A program made the translations under genes and the position numbers. Positions 35,960-45,071 of a stretch of 64,000 bases of DNA are shown piece after piece. Origin of the DNA: an uncultured Acidobacteriia bacterium (GTDB lineage Bacteria; Acidobacteriota; Terriglobia; Bryobacterales; Bryobacteraceae); contig CAIQWJ010000074.1 of assembly GCA_903875575.1 (NCBI GenBank), forward strand, positions 62,001-126,000, in the 5' to 3' direction. Within the stretch, counting starts at the first letter, position 1. Each line of letters opens with the position of its first letter. The notes below the pieces were generated by a model. The model saw only the letters and a list, made by a program, of their open reading frames with translations, was not told where the DNA came from and searched no databases.

Positions 35960-37267
35960 TCAGTGCGCGTTCTTCGGCTTGAGCGATTGCAGATCGACCG
36001 ACATTCCCATCGCCATGTAGCCGGCGCGATTGGGGTGGAGTTTGTCGCCTGCACCGCCGGTGGTGCTTTCGGGAACGAACTCGGGACGAAGGCCGCCGGT
36101 TTGGGGATCGAGGGTGGCCTTGTCGAAATCGGCCACGCCGTCAAAGAGGCCGGAGGTGCGGATAAAGGCGTTTAGTTTTTGGCGGTTGGCTTCCTGATCC
36201 GGGGCTGCGGTGGCGTAGCCTACGGCTGAAGTTACTGTCGCGCCGATGATGCGAACGCCGGGGATTTTGGCTCGCAAGGTGGCGACTGCTTCTTTCATGC
36301 CCGCTTCAACCGCTTCGGCGGTGGCGTTGCCGTTACGGCTGAAGTCGTTAATGCCTTCGAGCCAGATGACGGCGGAGACAGCGGAAAGACTGAGGATGTC
36401 GCGGTCGAGACGCTGGAGGGCGGAGGGTCCGCCGGAGAAGGGCGCGGTGGCGGTGTAGTTTGCGGGACCGATCACTTGATTGCCTCCGATGCCCGCGTTG
36501 ACGACGGAGAATCTGATGCCGTAGGTGCCGTGGATGCGGCGGGAGAGAACATCGGGCCAGCGGTCATCACCGTTGAGGGTGGAGGCTGTGCCGTCAGTGA
36601 TGGAATCGCCGAAGGCTACGACGGCGTGCGTGTCGGCGGGGGCCAGCATGTCGATGGCGTCGAGGAAATACCAGGAAGTGGTGGAGAACGGGAAGGAGGC
36701 TTCGCCTTGTTCGATACTTCTTGCGCCAGTGCCGGGTGCGGATATGTAGGAAGTGGTGAGGGCTTTGGCATGCCAGGTCATGGGTCCGCTTTCACCGGCG
36801 ATGTGGAAGCTGACGGCGAGTTTGCGGCCGGTGAGTTGGGACTGCGTTTCGGGGGTGAGCAGGATGGGGTCGCTCCAGGCGGATTGGCCGGGCGCGATGG
36901 TGATGGTGGCTTTTTGGCTGAAGGCGACGGGGTGGTTGGTGCCTGCCAGAATGGCCGCGCCGCTTTGCTGGATGCCGATAAAGACGGCGTCGAAAGTCAC
37001 GGGTACGGTGCCGAAGACGTTGGAGAGGCGGATGCGGGTTTGTGGGCCCCAGATGTCGGGACGGACGATGAGACGGAAGGACTGGTCGTGTGCGCCGGTG
37101 GCGGGAGTTGGGAAGGCGAAGGTGAGGTTGGGTTGCGCGGTGGCGTTGCCTGTTGGGTAGGGGCCCTGCACTGAGGCGGTCCAGGCGGTGACGAAATGAG
37201 TGGCGGGAGCAGCTGTCGCGAGCGAGGCGAAAGCGAGGCAGAGTGAGGGCAGACGCTTGAACATCAC
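35960..37267 (-). CDS. Secreted SGNH/GDSL-family hydrolase
   Basis: A signal peptide (MMFKRLPSLCLAFASLATAA) leads into about 190 residues of beta-rich domain, then the SGNH hydrolase. Catalytic blocks are visible: the nucleophile Ser in AFGDSITDGTAS, Gly in VNAGIGGNQVIG, Asn in EGINDFSRNG and Asp-His in DKLHPNRAGY. These enzymes de-esterify polysaccharides or other secreted substrates; the exact substrate is unknown. The size (435 aa) fits the bidomain SGNH esterases of soil bacteria. Confidence 0.9.
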   Translation of the reverse strand: MMFKRLPSLCLAFASLATAAPATHFVTAWTASVQGPYPTGNATAQPNLTFAFPTPATGAHDQSFRLIVRPDIWGPQTRIRLSNVFGTVPVTFDAVFIGIQQSGAAILAGTNHPVAFSQKATITIAPGQSAWSDPILLTPETQSQLTGRKLAVSFHIAGESGPMTWHAKALTTSYISAPGTGARSIEQGEASFPFSTTSWYFLDAIDMLAPADTHAVVAFGDSITDGTASTLNGDDRWPDVLSRRIHGTYGIRFSVVNAGIGGNQVIGPANYTATAPFSGGPSALQRLDRDILSLSAVSAVIWLEGINDFSRNGNATAEAVEAGMKEAVATLRAKIPGVRIIGATVTSAVGYATAAPDQEANRQKLNAFIRTSGLFDGVADFDKATLDPQTGGLRPEFVPESTTGGAGDKLHPNRAGYMAMGMSVDLQSLKPKNAH

Positions 37268-37367
37268 ACAATTCTACTCGTTGCGGCAGGTTATTCGCGC
37301 ATTCGGTCCGACGTTATCGCCGGAGCGCGTTGCGGCGATACGATGGAGTTGCAAAGAGGTGCTGGCC

Positions 37368-38003
37368 GTGGATCTCAGGCAAATAGTATTTTTTCCGGTG
37401 GTGGCTGCATTTTCCGCACTCTTGTGCGCGTGCAGTTCCAACGCTGACATGTCCGCGCGACAGGCAACCGTGGTTCTCAATGAGAGTTTCGCGAAGACCC
37501 CGGATACGCGGAAGGTTCTTACCGGAATGAACAACATCGGCAGGCAGGCGTTGTCCGATCTTTGGAACACGCCGGATGGCAAGTACCAGAAGGCCATGGA
37601 AGCGGCGGGCCTGCTGACGATTGTGCCTCCAAAAGGCAAGATCTACAATCCGGCGAATCCAAGGCAGTGGATGTATGCGCTGGATGTGAAGCTCACCGAA
37701 CGAGGGAAACGAATGGTGCGGGGAACGCCGCAGATTATTCCAGCGCCATCGAAGAATACCTGGAATACAGTTTACGAGAACGTAGTCTTCTGTACGAAAC
37801 AGGTAACGAAGATCACTTCGATCTCCACGAATGACGAAGTCGCGAGTGCCGAGTATACGTGGGAGTACGGGAGTTTCACGCCTTTTTACGACGCTTATCA
37901 TCTGGCCCAGCCGACGGACACAAGCACCTGCTCAACTCAGCCACAGACGGCGTCGGCATCGTTTGTGCGCAGGAACGGTGTCTGGAGTCTGTCGACTCAG
38001 TGA
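37368..38003 (+). CDS. Putative lipoprotein of unknown function
   Basis: The GTG at 37368 was chosen because AGAGGTG lies just upstream and translation begins with a lipoprotein signal (LRQIVFFPVVAAFSALLCACSS). The mature part of about 185 residues has no recognised domain; it has a central Pro/Asn-rich segment and two Cys near the C-terminus (VVFCTKQVT and DTSTCSTQP) that could form a disulfide. It is divergent from the SGNH hydrolase gene. Confidence 0.6.
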   Translation: MDLRQIVFFPVVAAFSALLCACSSNADMSARQATVVLNESFAKTPDTRKVLTGMNNIGRQALSDLWNTPDGKYQKAMEAAGLLTIVPPKGKIYNPANPRQWMYALDVKLTERGKRMVRGTPQIIPAPSKNTWNTVYENVVFCTKQVTKITSISTNDEVASAEYTWEYGSFTPFYDAYHLAQPTDTSTCSTQPQTASASFVRRNGVWSLSTQ

Positions 38004-38186
38004 GTGGTGATTTCGCTACGGCTCCGTTGGGAGATCGGGATGGGTGGTGGTGTTGGCTGGCGATGGACGGCTACCGTGCCGCTCCTTCCTGTTTGAATGG
38101 GTAGGTAAGGGCTTGCAGTGTGCGCCCGTGGCCTGTCGCGGATCCCAGGAAAAAGTGGTGGCGGACAGGACTGAGCGGCGGGCAGG

Positions 38187-39260
38187 TCAGCGGATGGTGA
38201 AGGGTAGGGTGACCGACTTGCGGTCGATGGTTTTCGTTACCTTATCGAAGATGTCGATATCGAAAGCAGCGCCGATGTGGTTGCCTGCGAGGTCTTCGAT
38301 GTTGGTGTCGATCACGACCTGGTAATCACCGGGTTGCCACGGCGTGTTGGGGGTGAAACGCCATTGGGTTTCGTGACGGTCGAGAGAAATCCTGCCGGCG
38401 ATATTTGTTTGGCCTCGCGCGACCTGAATCATCTTCTGGAGAAGGGCATAGTTCATCGGATCCGGGAAGTCGATGACGAGTGCACTGGTGGTGCCTTTGG
38501 CCGGTGCGGTGATATGCCATTGCGCTGGATCCGGCGGGGTGCGGTCTGGTGGGGCTCCGACGAATGCTTTAGTGAAACCTTCCAGCATGGGGACACCGCG
38601 GGCATCGGGCCAGTCGCGATCGATGACCAGGTAGTAATGTTTGCCTTCGGTGATCGGTGGACCGATGGTTTGATTCGAGGTGAGGCCGCGCTTGATGCGG
38701 CCTGGATCAAACGTCATGGTGAGGCGCTGGAAGGTGGGGTCCCAGAGTTCCTGGCCGGGGAGAAGTTCGTCGGGGATGATTTTGCCTTTGTCGTCTTCCA
38801 CGTGGATGTGGGCTGCGGCTTCACCGCGGCTCATGGGCGCGGAGAAGACGATGTAGATGCGGAGAAGGTTGGAGGGCAGCGTGTCTGCGGTCGGATAGAT
38901 TTGTTCGACGCGCGCGATGGGATTGGTGGCGCGGGCGGGGCCATCGAAATCGGCGGTGATCATGGTGCCGGATGACGTGCGGAAGACCGCGTGATAATGG
39001 ACGCCGGCGGTGACGGGATAGCGCGGGTGGAAGGCGAGAGTGGCGTTGTCAACGGACCAGTTGCCGACCAGCGCGGGGACGTTACCAGTGCCTGCGTAGA
39101 CGAGCAGGACCGTGCCCCAACCGCCGTTGGGTTCCTGCTGCGGCGCTTTCCAATTCGTGACTACGAACGCGCCGTTCTGGAGTTCGATTTTTGGGGATTG
39201 TGCAAACGCGGCCACACCCGTGAAGAGTATGGCCGCGATTGCGAGGACTGACTTCAACAC
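38187..39260 (-). CDS. Secreted protein with Ig-like (SbsA/Big_5 type) segments
   Basis: A signal peptide (AIAAILFTGVAAFAQ) is followed by a beta-rich protein. The strand pattern ARVEQIYPTADTLPSNLLRIYIVFSAPM (27 residues, 38.85-38.94 kb) and ITAPAKGTTSALVIDFPDPMN further on resemble the Big_5 Ig-like modules that precede enzymatic or adhesive parts in secreted proteins. A C-terminal segment (PGDYQVVIDTNIEDLAG) repeats the theme. It starts at a GTG directly after the stop of the gene at 39261, so the two may form an operon. Confidence 0.7.
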   Translation of the reverse strand: MLKSVLAIAAILFTGVAAFAQSPKIELQNGAFVVTNWKAPQQEPNGGWGTVLLVYAGTGNVPALVGNWSVDNATLAFHPRYPVTAGVHYHAVFRTSSGTMITADFDGPARATNPIARVEQIYPTADTLPSNLLRIYIVFSAPMSRGEAAAHIHVEDDKGKIIPDELLPGQELWDPTFQRLTMTFDPGRIKRGLTSNQTIGPPITEGKHYYLVIDRDWPDARGVPMLEGFTKAFVGAPPDRTPPDPAQWHITAPAKGTTSALVIDFPDPMNYALLQKMIQVARGQTNIAGRISLDRHETQWRFTPNTPWQPGDYQVVIDTNIEDLAGNHIGAAFDIDIFDKVTKTIDRKSVTLPFTIR

Positions 39261-40418
39261 TTACGGAAGGGCGATCGTCTTGAGGGCCATCGGTCCGACT
39301 GACGGGCCGGGATTGAAGGCCGGACCGGGGCCGGCGGTGGCGGTGAGCACTACGGCGTTCGACGAATCCATCTGCGCCAGCTGCTTCACATTGGTCACGC
39401 TGGTGATCTTGTCGAAAGGCATGCCAGCGGTGCCGGGGTTCTTCGTGGGCGAGTCGATGGTGGCGTAGGTTTCGAGGTGGTCGGTCTGGACCTTCAGGAG
39501 ACCGAAGGCGGAGTTGGCGACCAGGATGAATTCCTTGCCGTCCTTCTTATAGGGCACCATGTCGAGGGGCTGGTTGCCCGCGCCGAGATCGGCGATGGTC
39601 TGGCCTTTGACTTTGGCACCGGCCTTGAGATCGCTCACCGGGATCTTGACCAGCGGCGTGCAGGTGTAGGCGGCAATCACGTACTGCGTGCCGCCGATGG
39701 TGTACGGGACGAAAGTGCGGACCGGGGATTCGGTTTCATAGCGACCGTGCGAATCGTGCCAGATCTGAACCATAGCGCCGAGGTCGGCAGCCTTGAAGGG
39801 AACCGGGATGCTACCCAGCGCGGAGTTCCACTCTTCGTTGGACATGCCGGCGACCATCAGGTTGCCGTTGACGTAGCTCATGTCGGTGATGGTGGTGGTG
39901 CGGGGGTCCTGACGGGCTGTGGGGTTGGAGGCGGGGGCGTCGATCAGGCTGACCTGAGCGAACTTCACGTTGTCGAGCGAGACGCTGGAGACGGTGCCGG
40001 CGGTATCGACCTTAATGATGAGCGGCTGCGCGTCCGGACCCTTGCCGCGCGAGGCGGAAATGTAGACATTCTTCGACAGAGGATTGACCTTCATGTCGTT
40101 GATGACGAGCTAATCGGCGGGGACGCCAACGAGGGCGGCGATTTTGGTATCAAGGCCATCGACGTTGATGGCAGCGGCACCTTTGGGAGATGTGTGGTCA
40201 TTGGTGTCGATAGCGGCGATGGAGCCACCGAGGGAATCGCCAACGAAGAGGACGCCTTCAGGGCCGAAGGCGAGAGCTCCGGCGGATTTGAGCTGGAGTT
40301 TACCGGCCTTAAGGCTGGACGTCAGATTGGCGGGGGTATCGGCGATGGCGATGATGGCCACGGCTGCGACGGCCGCTGTTGCGAGCGCGGTGCGACGGAA
40401 TGTTTTGCTTTTGAACAT
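39261..40418 (-). pseudogene. Exported beta-propeller-like protein interrupted by an amber codon
   Basis: Translation from the ATG at 40418 (preceded by AGGGAGAGC) gives a signal segment (TALATAAVAAVAIIAIADTP) and about 80 more residues, then TAG at 40112-40110. The same frame continues without shift as LVINDMKVNPLSKNVYISAS and on for about 280 residues to 39261. A CAG or GAG to TAG substitution would explain this. The body (repeated YISASRG, YVNGNLMVAG and LVANSAFG strands) looks like a propeller; no catalytic motif was recognised. Confidence 0.75.
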
Positions 40419-40572
40419 GGTGCTCTCCCTGGAGTTTGGTGCGATTGGACCGAAACCAGGAGTCTAGCACTAAATTGGGGCCGAGGTGTTGCGGGCGACA
40501 TGCGGGCGATATGGAGAAAAGGTTCGGCCCGACGATTCTCCGATGGTCCGGAAACGCGCTAAAATCGAATCG

Positions 40573-40791
40573 ATGAGCACCGCGACCTCGATCATCGTCA
40601 GCGACCCCGACATCATGGGAGGGACGGCGTGCTTCCGCGGCACGCGCGTACCGCTGAAGAACCTCATCGATTACGTGGAAGGCGGATACCCCCTCGCCGA
40701 GTTTCTGGAAGACTTTCCGACGGTAAGTCGCGACATGGCGATCGAGGCACTGGAAGAAGCGAAGAACTCCCTGCTCGCGCGAATTGCATGA
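40573..40791 (+). CDS. DUF433 protein, putative antitoxin
   Basis: Translation from the ATG at 40573 gives 72 residues starting MSTATSIIVSDPDIMGGTAC, then FRGTRVPLKNLIDYVEGGYP, the DUF433 signature, and a helix-turn-helix-like DFPTVSRDMAIEALEEA. The stop codon overlaps the next start as ATGA. The third DUF433/DUF5615 pair of this window. Confidence 0.8.
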   Translation: MSTATSIIVSDPDIMGGTACFRGTRVPLKNLIDYVEGGYPLAEFLEDFPTVSRDMAIEALEEAKNSLLARIA

Positions 40792-41129
40792 AGGTTCTGC
40801 TCGACGAGTGCGTACCTGAAAGATTTCGGCGGCACATTCCGGGACATGATGTACACAGTGCCCGTTATGCAGGTTTCAGCGGCAAAAGAAATGGCGAGTT
40901 GCTTCAGCTGACCGAAGCCGCCGGTTACGATGTTCTGCTCACGGTTGACCAGGGGATCCCCTTTCAGCAAAAAATATATGGCCGCAGGATCGCGCTGATT
41001 GTTCTGCGTGTACCGGGGAATGATATCGGCACTTTGGCTCGGCTGGCGAATGCCGTTCTGCAGGTTCTGAAAGAGATCGCGCCAGGCCAGGTCGTCGAAT
41101 TGGAGTTTCCGGCCGGTCCGGAAGCGTGA
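40788..41129 (+). CDS. DUF5615 (PIN-like) putative toxin
   Basis: The ATG overlaps the DUF433 stop. The 113-residue protein begins MKVLLDECVPERFRRHIPGH, with the first acidic motif, and contains YDVLLTVDQGIPFQQKI, the second Asp patch of DUF5615. All expected acidic residues appear present, so it could be an active nuclease toxin. Confidence 0.8.
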   Translation: MKVLLDECVPERFRRHIPGHDVHSARYAGFSGKRNGELLQLTEAAGYDVLLTVDQGIPFQQKIYGRRIALIVLRVPGNDIGTLARLANAVLQVLKEIAPGQVVELEFPAGPEA

Positions 41130-41210
41130 GACAATCCGGGTCAGGATTTCGTTGGGGCAGGCGACCGGGAATTCTGGCCGCTCCTGAGCGCGACGCCTGA
41201 TTGCGGAGTT

Positions 41211-41543
41211 TTGAGTACCGCTCTCTCACGGTCATGGCTCGGGGAAATGAGTTATCACATGGTGCCCACGCTGGCCGGAGGCAACGTCGGAATTCAGGTT
41301 GAACCGGCCTGCCCAGCCTATTTGTGCAGGAGCGCGGGCCAGTTCTGGATGAGGACGAGCAGCTCGGCGCTGAAGATCCTGCCACTGACCATCGAGATTG
41401 CCCGCGAGACGCCGCCGCTCGCGTCTGTTCTGCGCGACCCTGCCGATTGCCTTATTGTGGCGACGGCACGAGTGCATGGGTTGCGATTGCTGACTTCAGA
41501 CGAGAGAATTGTAGCGTCGAAGCTGGCGCAGATCGTGGACTGA
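41211..41543 (+). pseudogene. Decayed VapC-type PIN-domain toxin
   Basis: The last 60 residues (ILPLTIEIARETPPLASVLR, then DPADCLIVATARVHGLRLLT and SDERIV) are a recognisable PIN C-terminal half with the conserved Asp residues. The N-terminal half in this frame is not PIN-like; protein-like stretches (LNRPAQ, QERGPVLDEDEQLG) appear in the other two frames. Several indels are likely. No VapB partner was found upstream. Confidence 0.5.
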
Positions 41544-41563
41544 ATCCGCCCGGAAAGTTGCGT

Positions 41564-41950
41564 TCAGGCGATGTCCGCGCCGCGTTCGGCGAGGAGTTCC
41601 CGCAGGATGGAGCGATGGCAGCGGGTTTCGTCTTCGCAGTAACATCCCAGGGAGAGATTTGCCTGGTGGGAGAGGGCTGCGAGTAAGTCCAGTTCCCTGC
41701 TCCGATCGGGCTCGTTCATCTCATGCCGGAACTTCCGGCTGAAGGCTGCCCAGGCTCGCTGGTCCGCCGCTGTCAACGCCTCTTTGACCAGTTCGGCACT
41801 GGGCGAGAGGTTTGGGAACCAGACGTCGTAGTAATCGAGGCGGGCGAAGTCGACTTTCGGGACGCCACGCGGAGGTCTGCGTACCGTGCCGAGGCGCAGG
41901 CCTTCACCTGGCTTTCGCGGAGTGCCGAGCTGGACGATGAAGATCGACAT
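41564..41950 (-). CDS. DUF488 family protein
   Basis: The 128-residue protein has DUF488 features: MSIFIVQLGTPRK at the start, YYDVWFPNLSPSAELV and the Cys/His-containing LGCYCEDETRCHRSILRELL near the end. Members of this family are of unknown function. It lies between the PIN remnant and an exported protein without clear operon links. Confidence 0.82.
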   Translation of the reverse strand: MSIFIVQLGTPRKPGEGLRLGTVRRPPRGVPKVDFARLDYYDVWFPNLSPSAELVKEALTAADQRAWAAFSRKFRHEMNEPDRSRELDLLAALSHQANLSLGCYCEDETRCHRSILRELLAERGADIA

Positions 41951-41984
41951 GGTTTGAAGGCACCCACATGCGGGGCTGCGACGG

Positions 41985-42956
41985 CTAGTGCTTTTTGCGC
42001 GTGATTTTGCGGGCGACGAACTCCTGGAAGAGATTGCCGAGCGATTCGAAACCGAGACCCATGGCTGCGTGCCGCAGGACGTCGCTCGTCTTGTCCCGAT
42101 CCGCCGTCGGATAGTAATAGTTGGTTGCGAAGTCGGTGCCCACGCCGCTGATCAGGCGTGAGATGCAGAACTGGTCCTTCTTGTTATCGCCCCGGCAGAT
42201 GAAAGTCCGGCTGATCGCGTAGAGGGCGCGCGACGTCTTTGTGCCCGTCCCTTTATAGAAGTAGCGGGGGTCCTGTTTAAAGATCGTGGTGGTGATGACT
42301 CTTTCGACAAGAAGGCGCGTACCGTAGTCGACAAAACCTGCACCGTAGCGTTTCGCGTAGCCCTGTGCCCCCTGGCCGAAACCTTTGTGGGAATTCTGAA
42401 GCTGCCCCACTCCCGCGATGATGCCTTCGATGACGAATGAAGAAGGGTCAAACCAGGATCTGGCGGTGAGTTTCAGCTTTTGCGTGGCGTTGAGGGGTTC
42501 TGCGTCATGGTTGTACTCGGCGAAAAAGTTGGGGAAGAGCCCGATGAGACGCTGCTGTTCGTCCAGTTTGATTTGGGCGTCGGCCAGTTCGGCGCTCGTC
42601 TGGGTGACGGTGACTTGCGTGGTGAGAGTATCCAGGGCCAGAGCGACGGGAGCGAGGTTCAGACTTTCATCCGGGTGCAGTTCACCGGAGATGGTTTTCA
42701 GCGCGAAGCCTTTGGCTATGAAGGAAAGACTGTAGGGACCGGGGGCCACATTGGCGAAGGAGAAGTCGCCAGTTGGGGTGGACTGGGTTTCCTGGTCGGG
42801 TGCGCGCCCGTTGAGTGCGAGTTTGACCTGGGTATGGGCGATGGAGGCACCGGTGGCGTCCACAACGGTGCCGCTGATGTTGGCCTGCTGGGCGGATGCC
42901 AGGGGAGCCATGGCCAGAAGCAGAAGCAACAAAGGGTTGTGACGGTTCGCTGTCAT
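41985..42956 (-). CDS. Secreted protein with carboxypeptidase-regulatory-like domain
   Basis: A signal peptide (LLLLLLAMAPLASAQ) is followed by a carboxypeptidase regulatory-like beta-sandwich (ISGTVVDATGASIAHTQVKL to the PGPYSLSFIAKGF strand), the module that usually precedes TonB-dependent receptor barrels in acidobacteria. The remaining 200 residues do not form a TonB receptor; they include RYGAGFVDYGTRLLVE and QDPRYFYKGTGTKTSRALYA, a pattern I associate with acidobacterial envelope proteins. Function unknown; probably periplasmic or outer-membrane associated. Confidence 0.8.
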   Translation of the reverse strand: MTANRHNPLLLLLLAMAPLASAQQANISGTVVDATGASIAHTQVKLALNGRAPDQETQSTPTGDFSFANVAPGPYSLSFIAKGFALKTISGELHPDESLNLAPVALALDTLTTQVTVTQTSAELADAQIKLDEQQRLIGLFPNFFAEYNHDAEPLNATQKLKLTARSWFDPSSFVIEGIIAGVGQLQNSHKGFGQGAQGYAKRYGAGFVDYGTRLLVERVITTTIFKQDPRYFYKGTGTKTSRALYAISRTFICRGDNKKDQFCISRLISGVGTDFATNYYYPTADRDKTSDVLRHAAMGLGFESLGNLFQEFVARKITRKKH

Positions 42957-43025
42957 CCTTACTTCGATGCAGGAGGGACGTGGCGGGCTGCATGAATTTG
43001 GCGTGACGGGTCCGATGGGGGGCCA

Positions 43026-43190
43026 TCACTCACCCGAACTGGTGCAGTCTTCACACTCGATGTAGCGTTCACGATCCGGGTGGAGACCGTGTTCCGCAAC
43101 CGCGGCGTCGGTACATTCGCACCTGTTCGGCGGTTTTCCGCAGATATCGCAAATAAGCCCCGTGCCTTCACAGCCAAAGCAGTGTGTCAT
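43026..43190 (-). CDS. Small Cys-rich protein, zinc-finger-like (54 aa)
   Basis: The short frame reads MTHCFGCEGTGLICDICGKP, then a CECT turn, and ends ECEDCTSSGE. It has eight Cys, six of them in CxxC or CxC spacing, similar to a DnaJ-type zinc module. It lies about 70 bases downstream of the exported protein's start region, just before the divergent metallothionein-like gene, which supports a metal-related role. No Shine-Dalgarno is obvious. Confidence 0.5.
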   Translation of the reverse strand: MTHCFGCEGTGLICDICGKPPNRCECTDAAVAEHGLHPDRERYIECEDCTSSGE

Positions 43191-43314
43191 GTCGATCGGC
43201 TCCGTGTTTGCAACCTCACCAATAACACCTCAACAGTAACTCCTGAAGCGGGACATGTCCAGCGATCGCAAATACCTTTTGCAGGCTGACCGCTTTTTGT
43301 GTAGCGTATAGGTG

Positions 43315-43731
43315 ATGGCACTCTACAAAGACGACGCTCCGCTTGAGCAGACCAACGATTCTGTGTTTGACGCGGATTACGCGCCGGGGGAGGCTGCGGC
43401 CTATGCCGGTATATACGGGTGCGCCGTTTGCGGTCGCGAGGTGGTGGCTGCTGAGGGATCACTGCTTCCGGCGTCAGACCATCACGAACACGCCGCCGGT
43501 CAGGGAGAAATCCGCTGGAAGCTTCTGGTGAATGCGGACGCGGAGCCGAAGTCCGGAGCGCCGGTCAACCGGTCAAACGACAGGCGGTGTGGCCATCCCG
43601 CCTGCAACTGCGTTGTTGCGAAAGACAGAAAGTTTTGCAGCGAATACTGCCACGACGCGGGCAAGACGCTGGAACTCTCCTGCAACTGCGGCCATGCGGG
43701 CTGTGCGGCCGAGTTAACGCACCGAAGCTAA
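43315..43731 (+). CDS. YjzC-like/metallothionein-like fusion protein
   Basis: The ATG at 43315 is preferred over the GTG one codon earlier. The N-terminal part (GEAAAYAGIYGCAVCGREVV, with Cys36 and Cys39, then a His-rich DHHEH) resembles the small YjzC-type zinc-binding domain. From residue 92 the protein has the spacing of cyanobacterial SmtA metallothioneins: CGHPACNCV, FCSEYC and CNCGHAGC, i.e. ten Cys and several His in total. Such a C-terminal domain binds Zn, Cd or Cu ions. Confidence 0.75.
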   Translation: MALYKDDAPLEQTNDSVFDADYAPGEAAAYAGIYGCAVCGREVVAAEGSLLPASDHHEHAAGQGEIRWKLLVNADAEPKSGAPVNRSNDRRCGHPACNCVVAKDRKFCSEYCHDAGKTLELSCNCGHAGCAAELTHRS

Positions 43732-44120
43732 TACCAGGAAGAACAACAACCGAGGGGGCACCTGTGCAGAACTGCGCTTCTTTGTGGGCCGAACCTCAGA
43801 GAACGACTCCGCAGCCCGGAATTGTGAGGGTCCCGCGTCCGGAAGGGCTACAGAGGCTGTGAACTGAGCCTTTGCGGGCTCCCAGCGGCCAAACGAGTGT
43901 AAAGATACGTGTAGTTCAGCATTTCTGAGAGGCAATCCGTAGAAATCAGGGGTGGATGGGAGTAAACTGGGTTCGGTCGGACCTTCTTAATAAGGTCCTG
44001 ACGCTTTCGGGGTTGCCCGGCGTGTTCAGGCGCGCTGCGGGTGGCTGGTCGGGAAAGGAACGAAATACGGGAACGCGGGGTGTTTGCTCCGGATTCCCTT
44101 TTCAACACTCAGGACATTCC
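43732..44120. other. Intergenic stretch without a supported gene
   Basis: No open frame here has a start, ribosome-binding site and protein-like composition at the same time. The part just before 44121 holds the cytochrome gene's ribosome-binding site (AGGA). The middle is GC-rich and could fold, but I see no recognised RNA family and no terminator. Confidence 0.5.
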
Positions 44121-45047
44121 ATGATTTCAAAGAAATCTCTCATAACAGGTTGTATGGCCGGGCTGGTTTTGACCTGTCTGGCGATTGCACAGGGGCCGCC
44201 GGCTGGCGGTCGCGGCGGAAGCGGGGCGGCTCGTGCTGCCGGCGGACGTGGCGGAGGAGGTGGTGGCCGGGCTGGCGGGTTTACGCAGTACACGCGACCG
44301 CTGGCCTCTGCAGACGTGATTGCGCGCGGCAAGGCGCTCTATGACTCCAACTGCTCTTCCTGCCACGCGACGGATCTTCGCGGCGTGCCGGGAAAGGGAA
44401 TCAATATCCTTCGCCAAACGTTGGCCGATAAACAGGGCGAACTGGTCACGGCGCAAATCAAGAAGCACAACCCGACGATCAACTTCAGCGATCCCGATTC
44501 GCTGGCAACGGCGGAGTACATTCACAGCGTTCTGGCCAGAATGGGCGGCCAGGGCAGCCCGCCCCGGTCCGATGAAACGCCGGAACTCAACATTCTGGTG
44601 GGTAACGCGAAGGACGGCGAAGCCTACTTTGCGAAGAACTGCACCAGTTGCCATTCGCTCACGGGCGACATGAAGGGCATTGCTTCGAAGTACGCCGATG
44701 CGCGCGCACTGCAGAACGGCTGGGTTGGCGGGACATTGCCGATCGCCGGCGGTGGCGGACGCGGCCCCGGTGGTGGCGGACGCGGCGGCGGTGCCGGCGG
44801 TCAGGCCACGGTGACGATGCCGAACGGAACGAAGTTTGAAGGCAGACTCGTGCGCAAGGACGACTTCCTGGTCATCCTGACGCTGGCCGATGGTACGCGC
44901 AAGGTATTCCCGATGGATGTAGCGGGTGCGCCCAAGGTGGACGTGGTGGATCCTCAGGCAGCACACAAGAAGATGGTGCTGGCTCTGGACGATCCGGACA
45001 ACAAGAACCTGCACGACGTGACAGCGTACCTGTGGACGCTCAAGTAA
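44121..45047 (+). CDS. Diheme c-type cytochrome with Gly-rich segments, likely partner of the quinoprotein
   Basis: Translation from 44121 (AGGACATTCC upstream) gives 308 residues with a signal peptide (SLITGCMAGLVLTCLAIAQ) and a Gly/Arg-rich stretch (residues about 28-50). Two heme-binding motifs follow, NCSSCHA near residue 78 and NCTSCHS near 178. Between and after them lie a second Gly-rich loop (about 215-235) and a small beta domain (TKFEGRLVRKDDFLVILTLA). The gene lies 24 bases upstream of the PQQ dehydrogenase, so it probably takes electrons from it in the periplasm. Confidence 0.9.
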   Translation: MISKKSLITGCMAGLVLTCLAIAQGPPAGGRGGSGAARAAGGRGGGGGGRAGGFTQYTRPLASADVIARGKALYDSNCSSCHATDLRGVPGKGINILRQTLADKQGELVTAQIKKHNPTINFSDPDSLATAEYIHSVLARMGGQGSPPRSDETPELNILVGNAKDGEAYFAKNCTSCHSLTGDMKGIASKYADARALQNGWVGGTLPIAGGGGRGPGGGGRGGGAGGQATVTMPNGTKFEGRLVRKDDFLVILTLADGTRKVFPMDVAGAPKVDVVDPQAAHKKMVLALDDPDNKNLHDVTAYLWTLK

Positions 45048-45071
45048 CGGAAACTCAGGCAAAAAAGGAAA

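Noticed and set aside
42959-43177. A 72-residue open frame on the minus strand
   Set aside because: It overlaps, in a different frame, the 54-residue Cys-rich frame, which has the more protein-like composition and regular Cys spacing.
43732-44120. GC-rich intergenic region considered as a structured RNA
   Set aside because: No known RNA signature, terminator or promoter could be recognised; without covariation data it stays unassigned.
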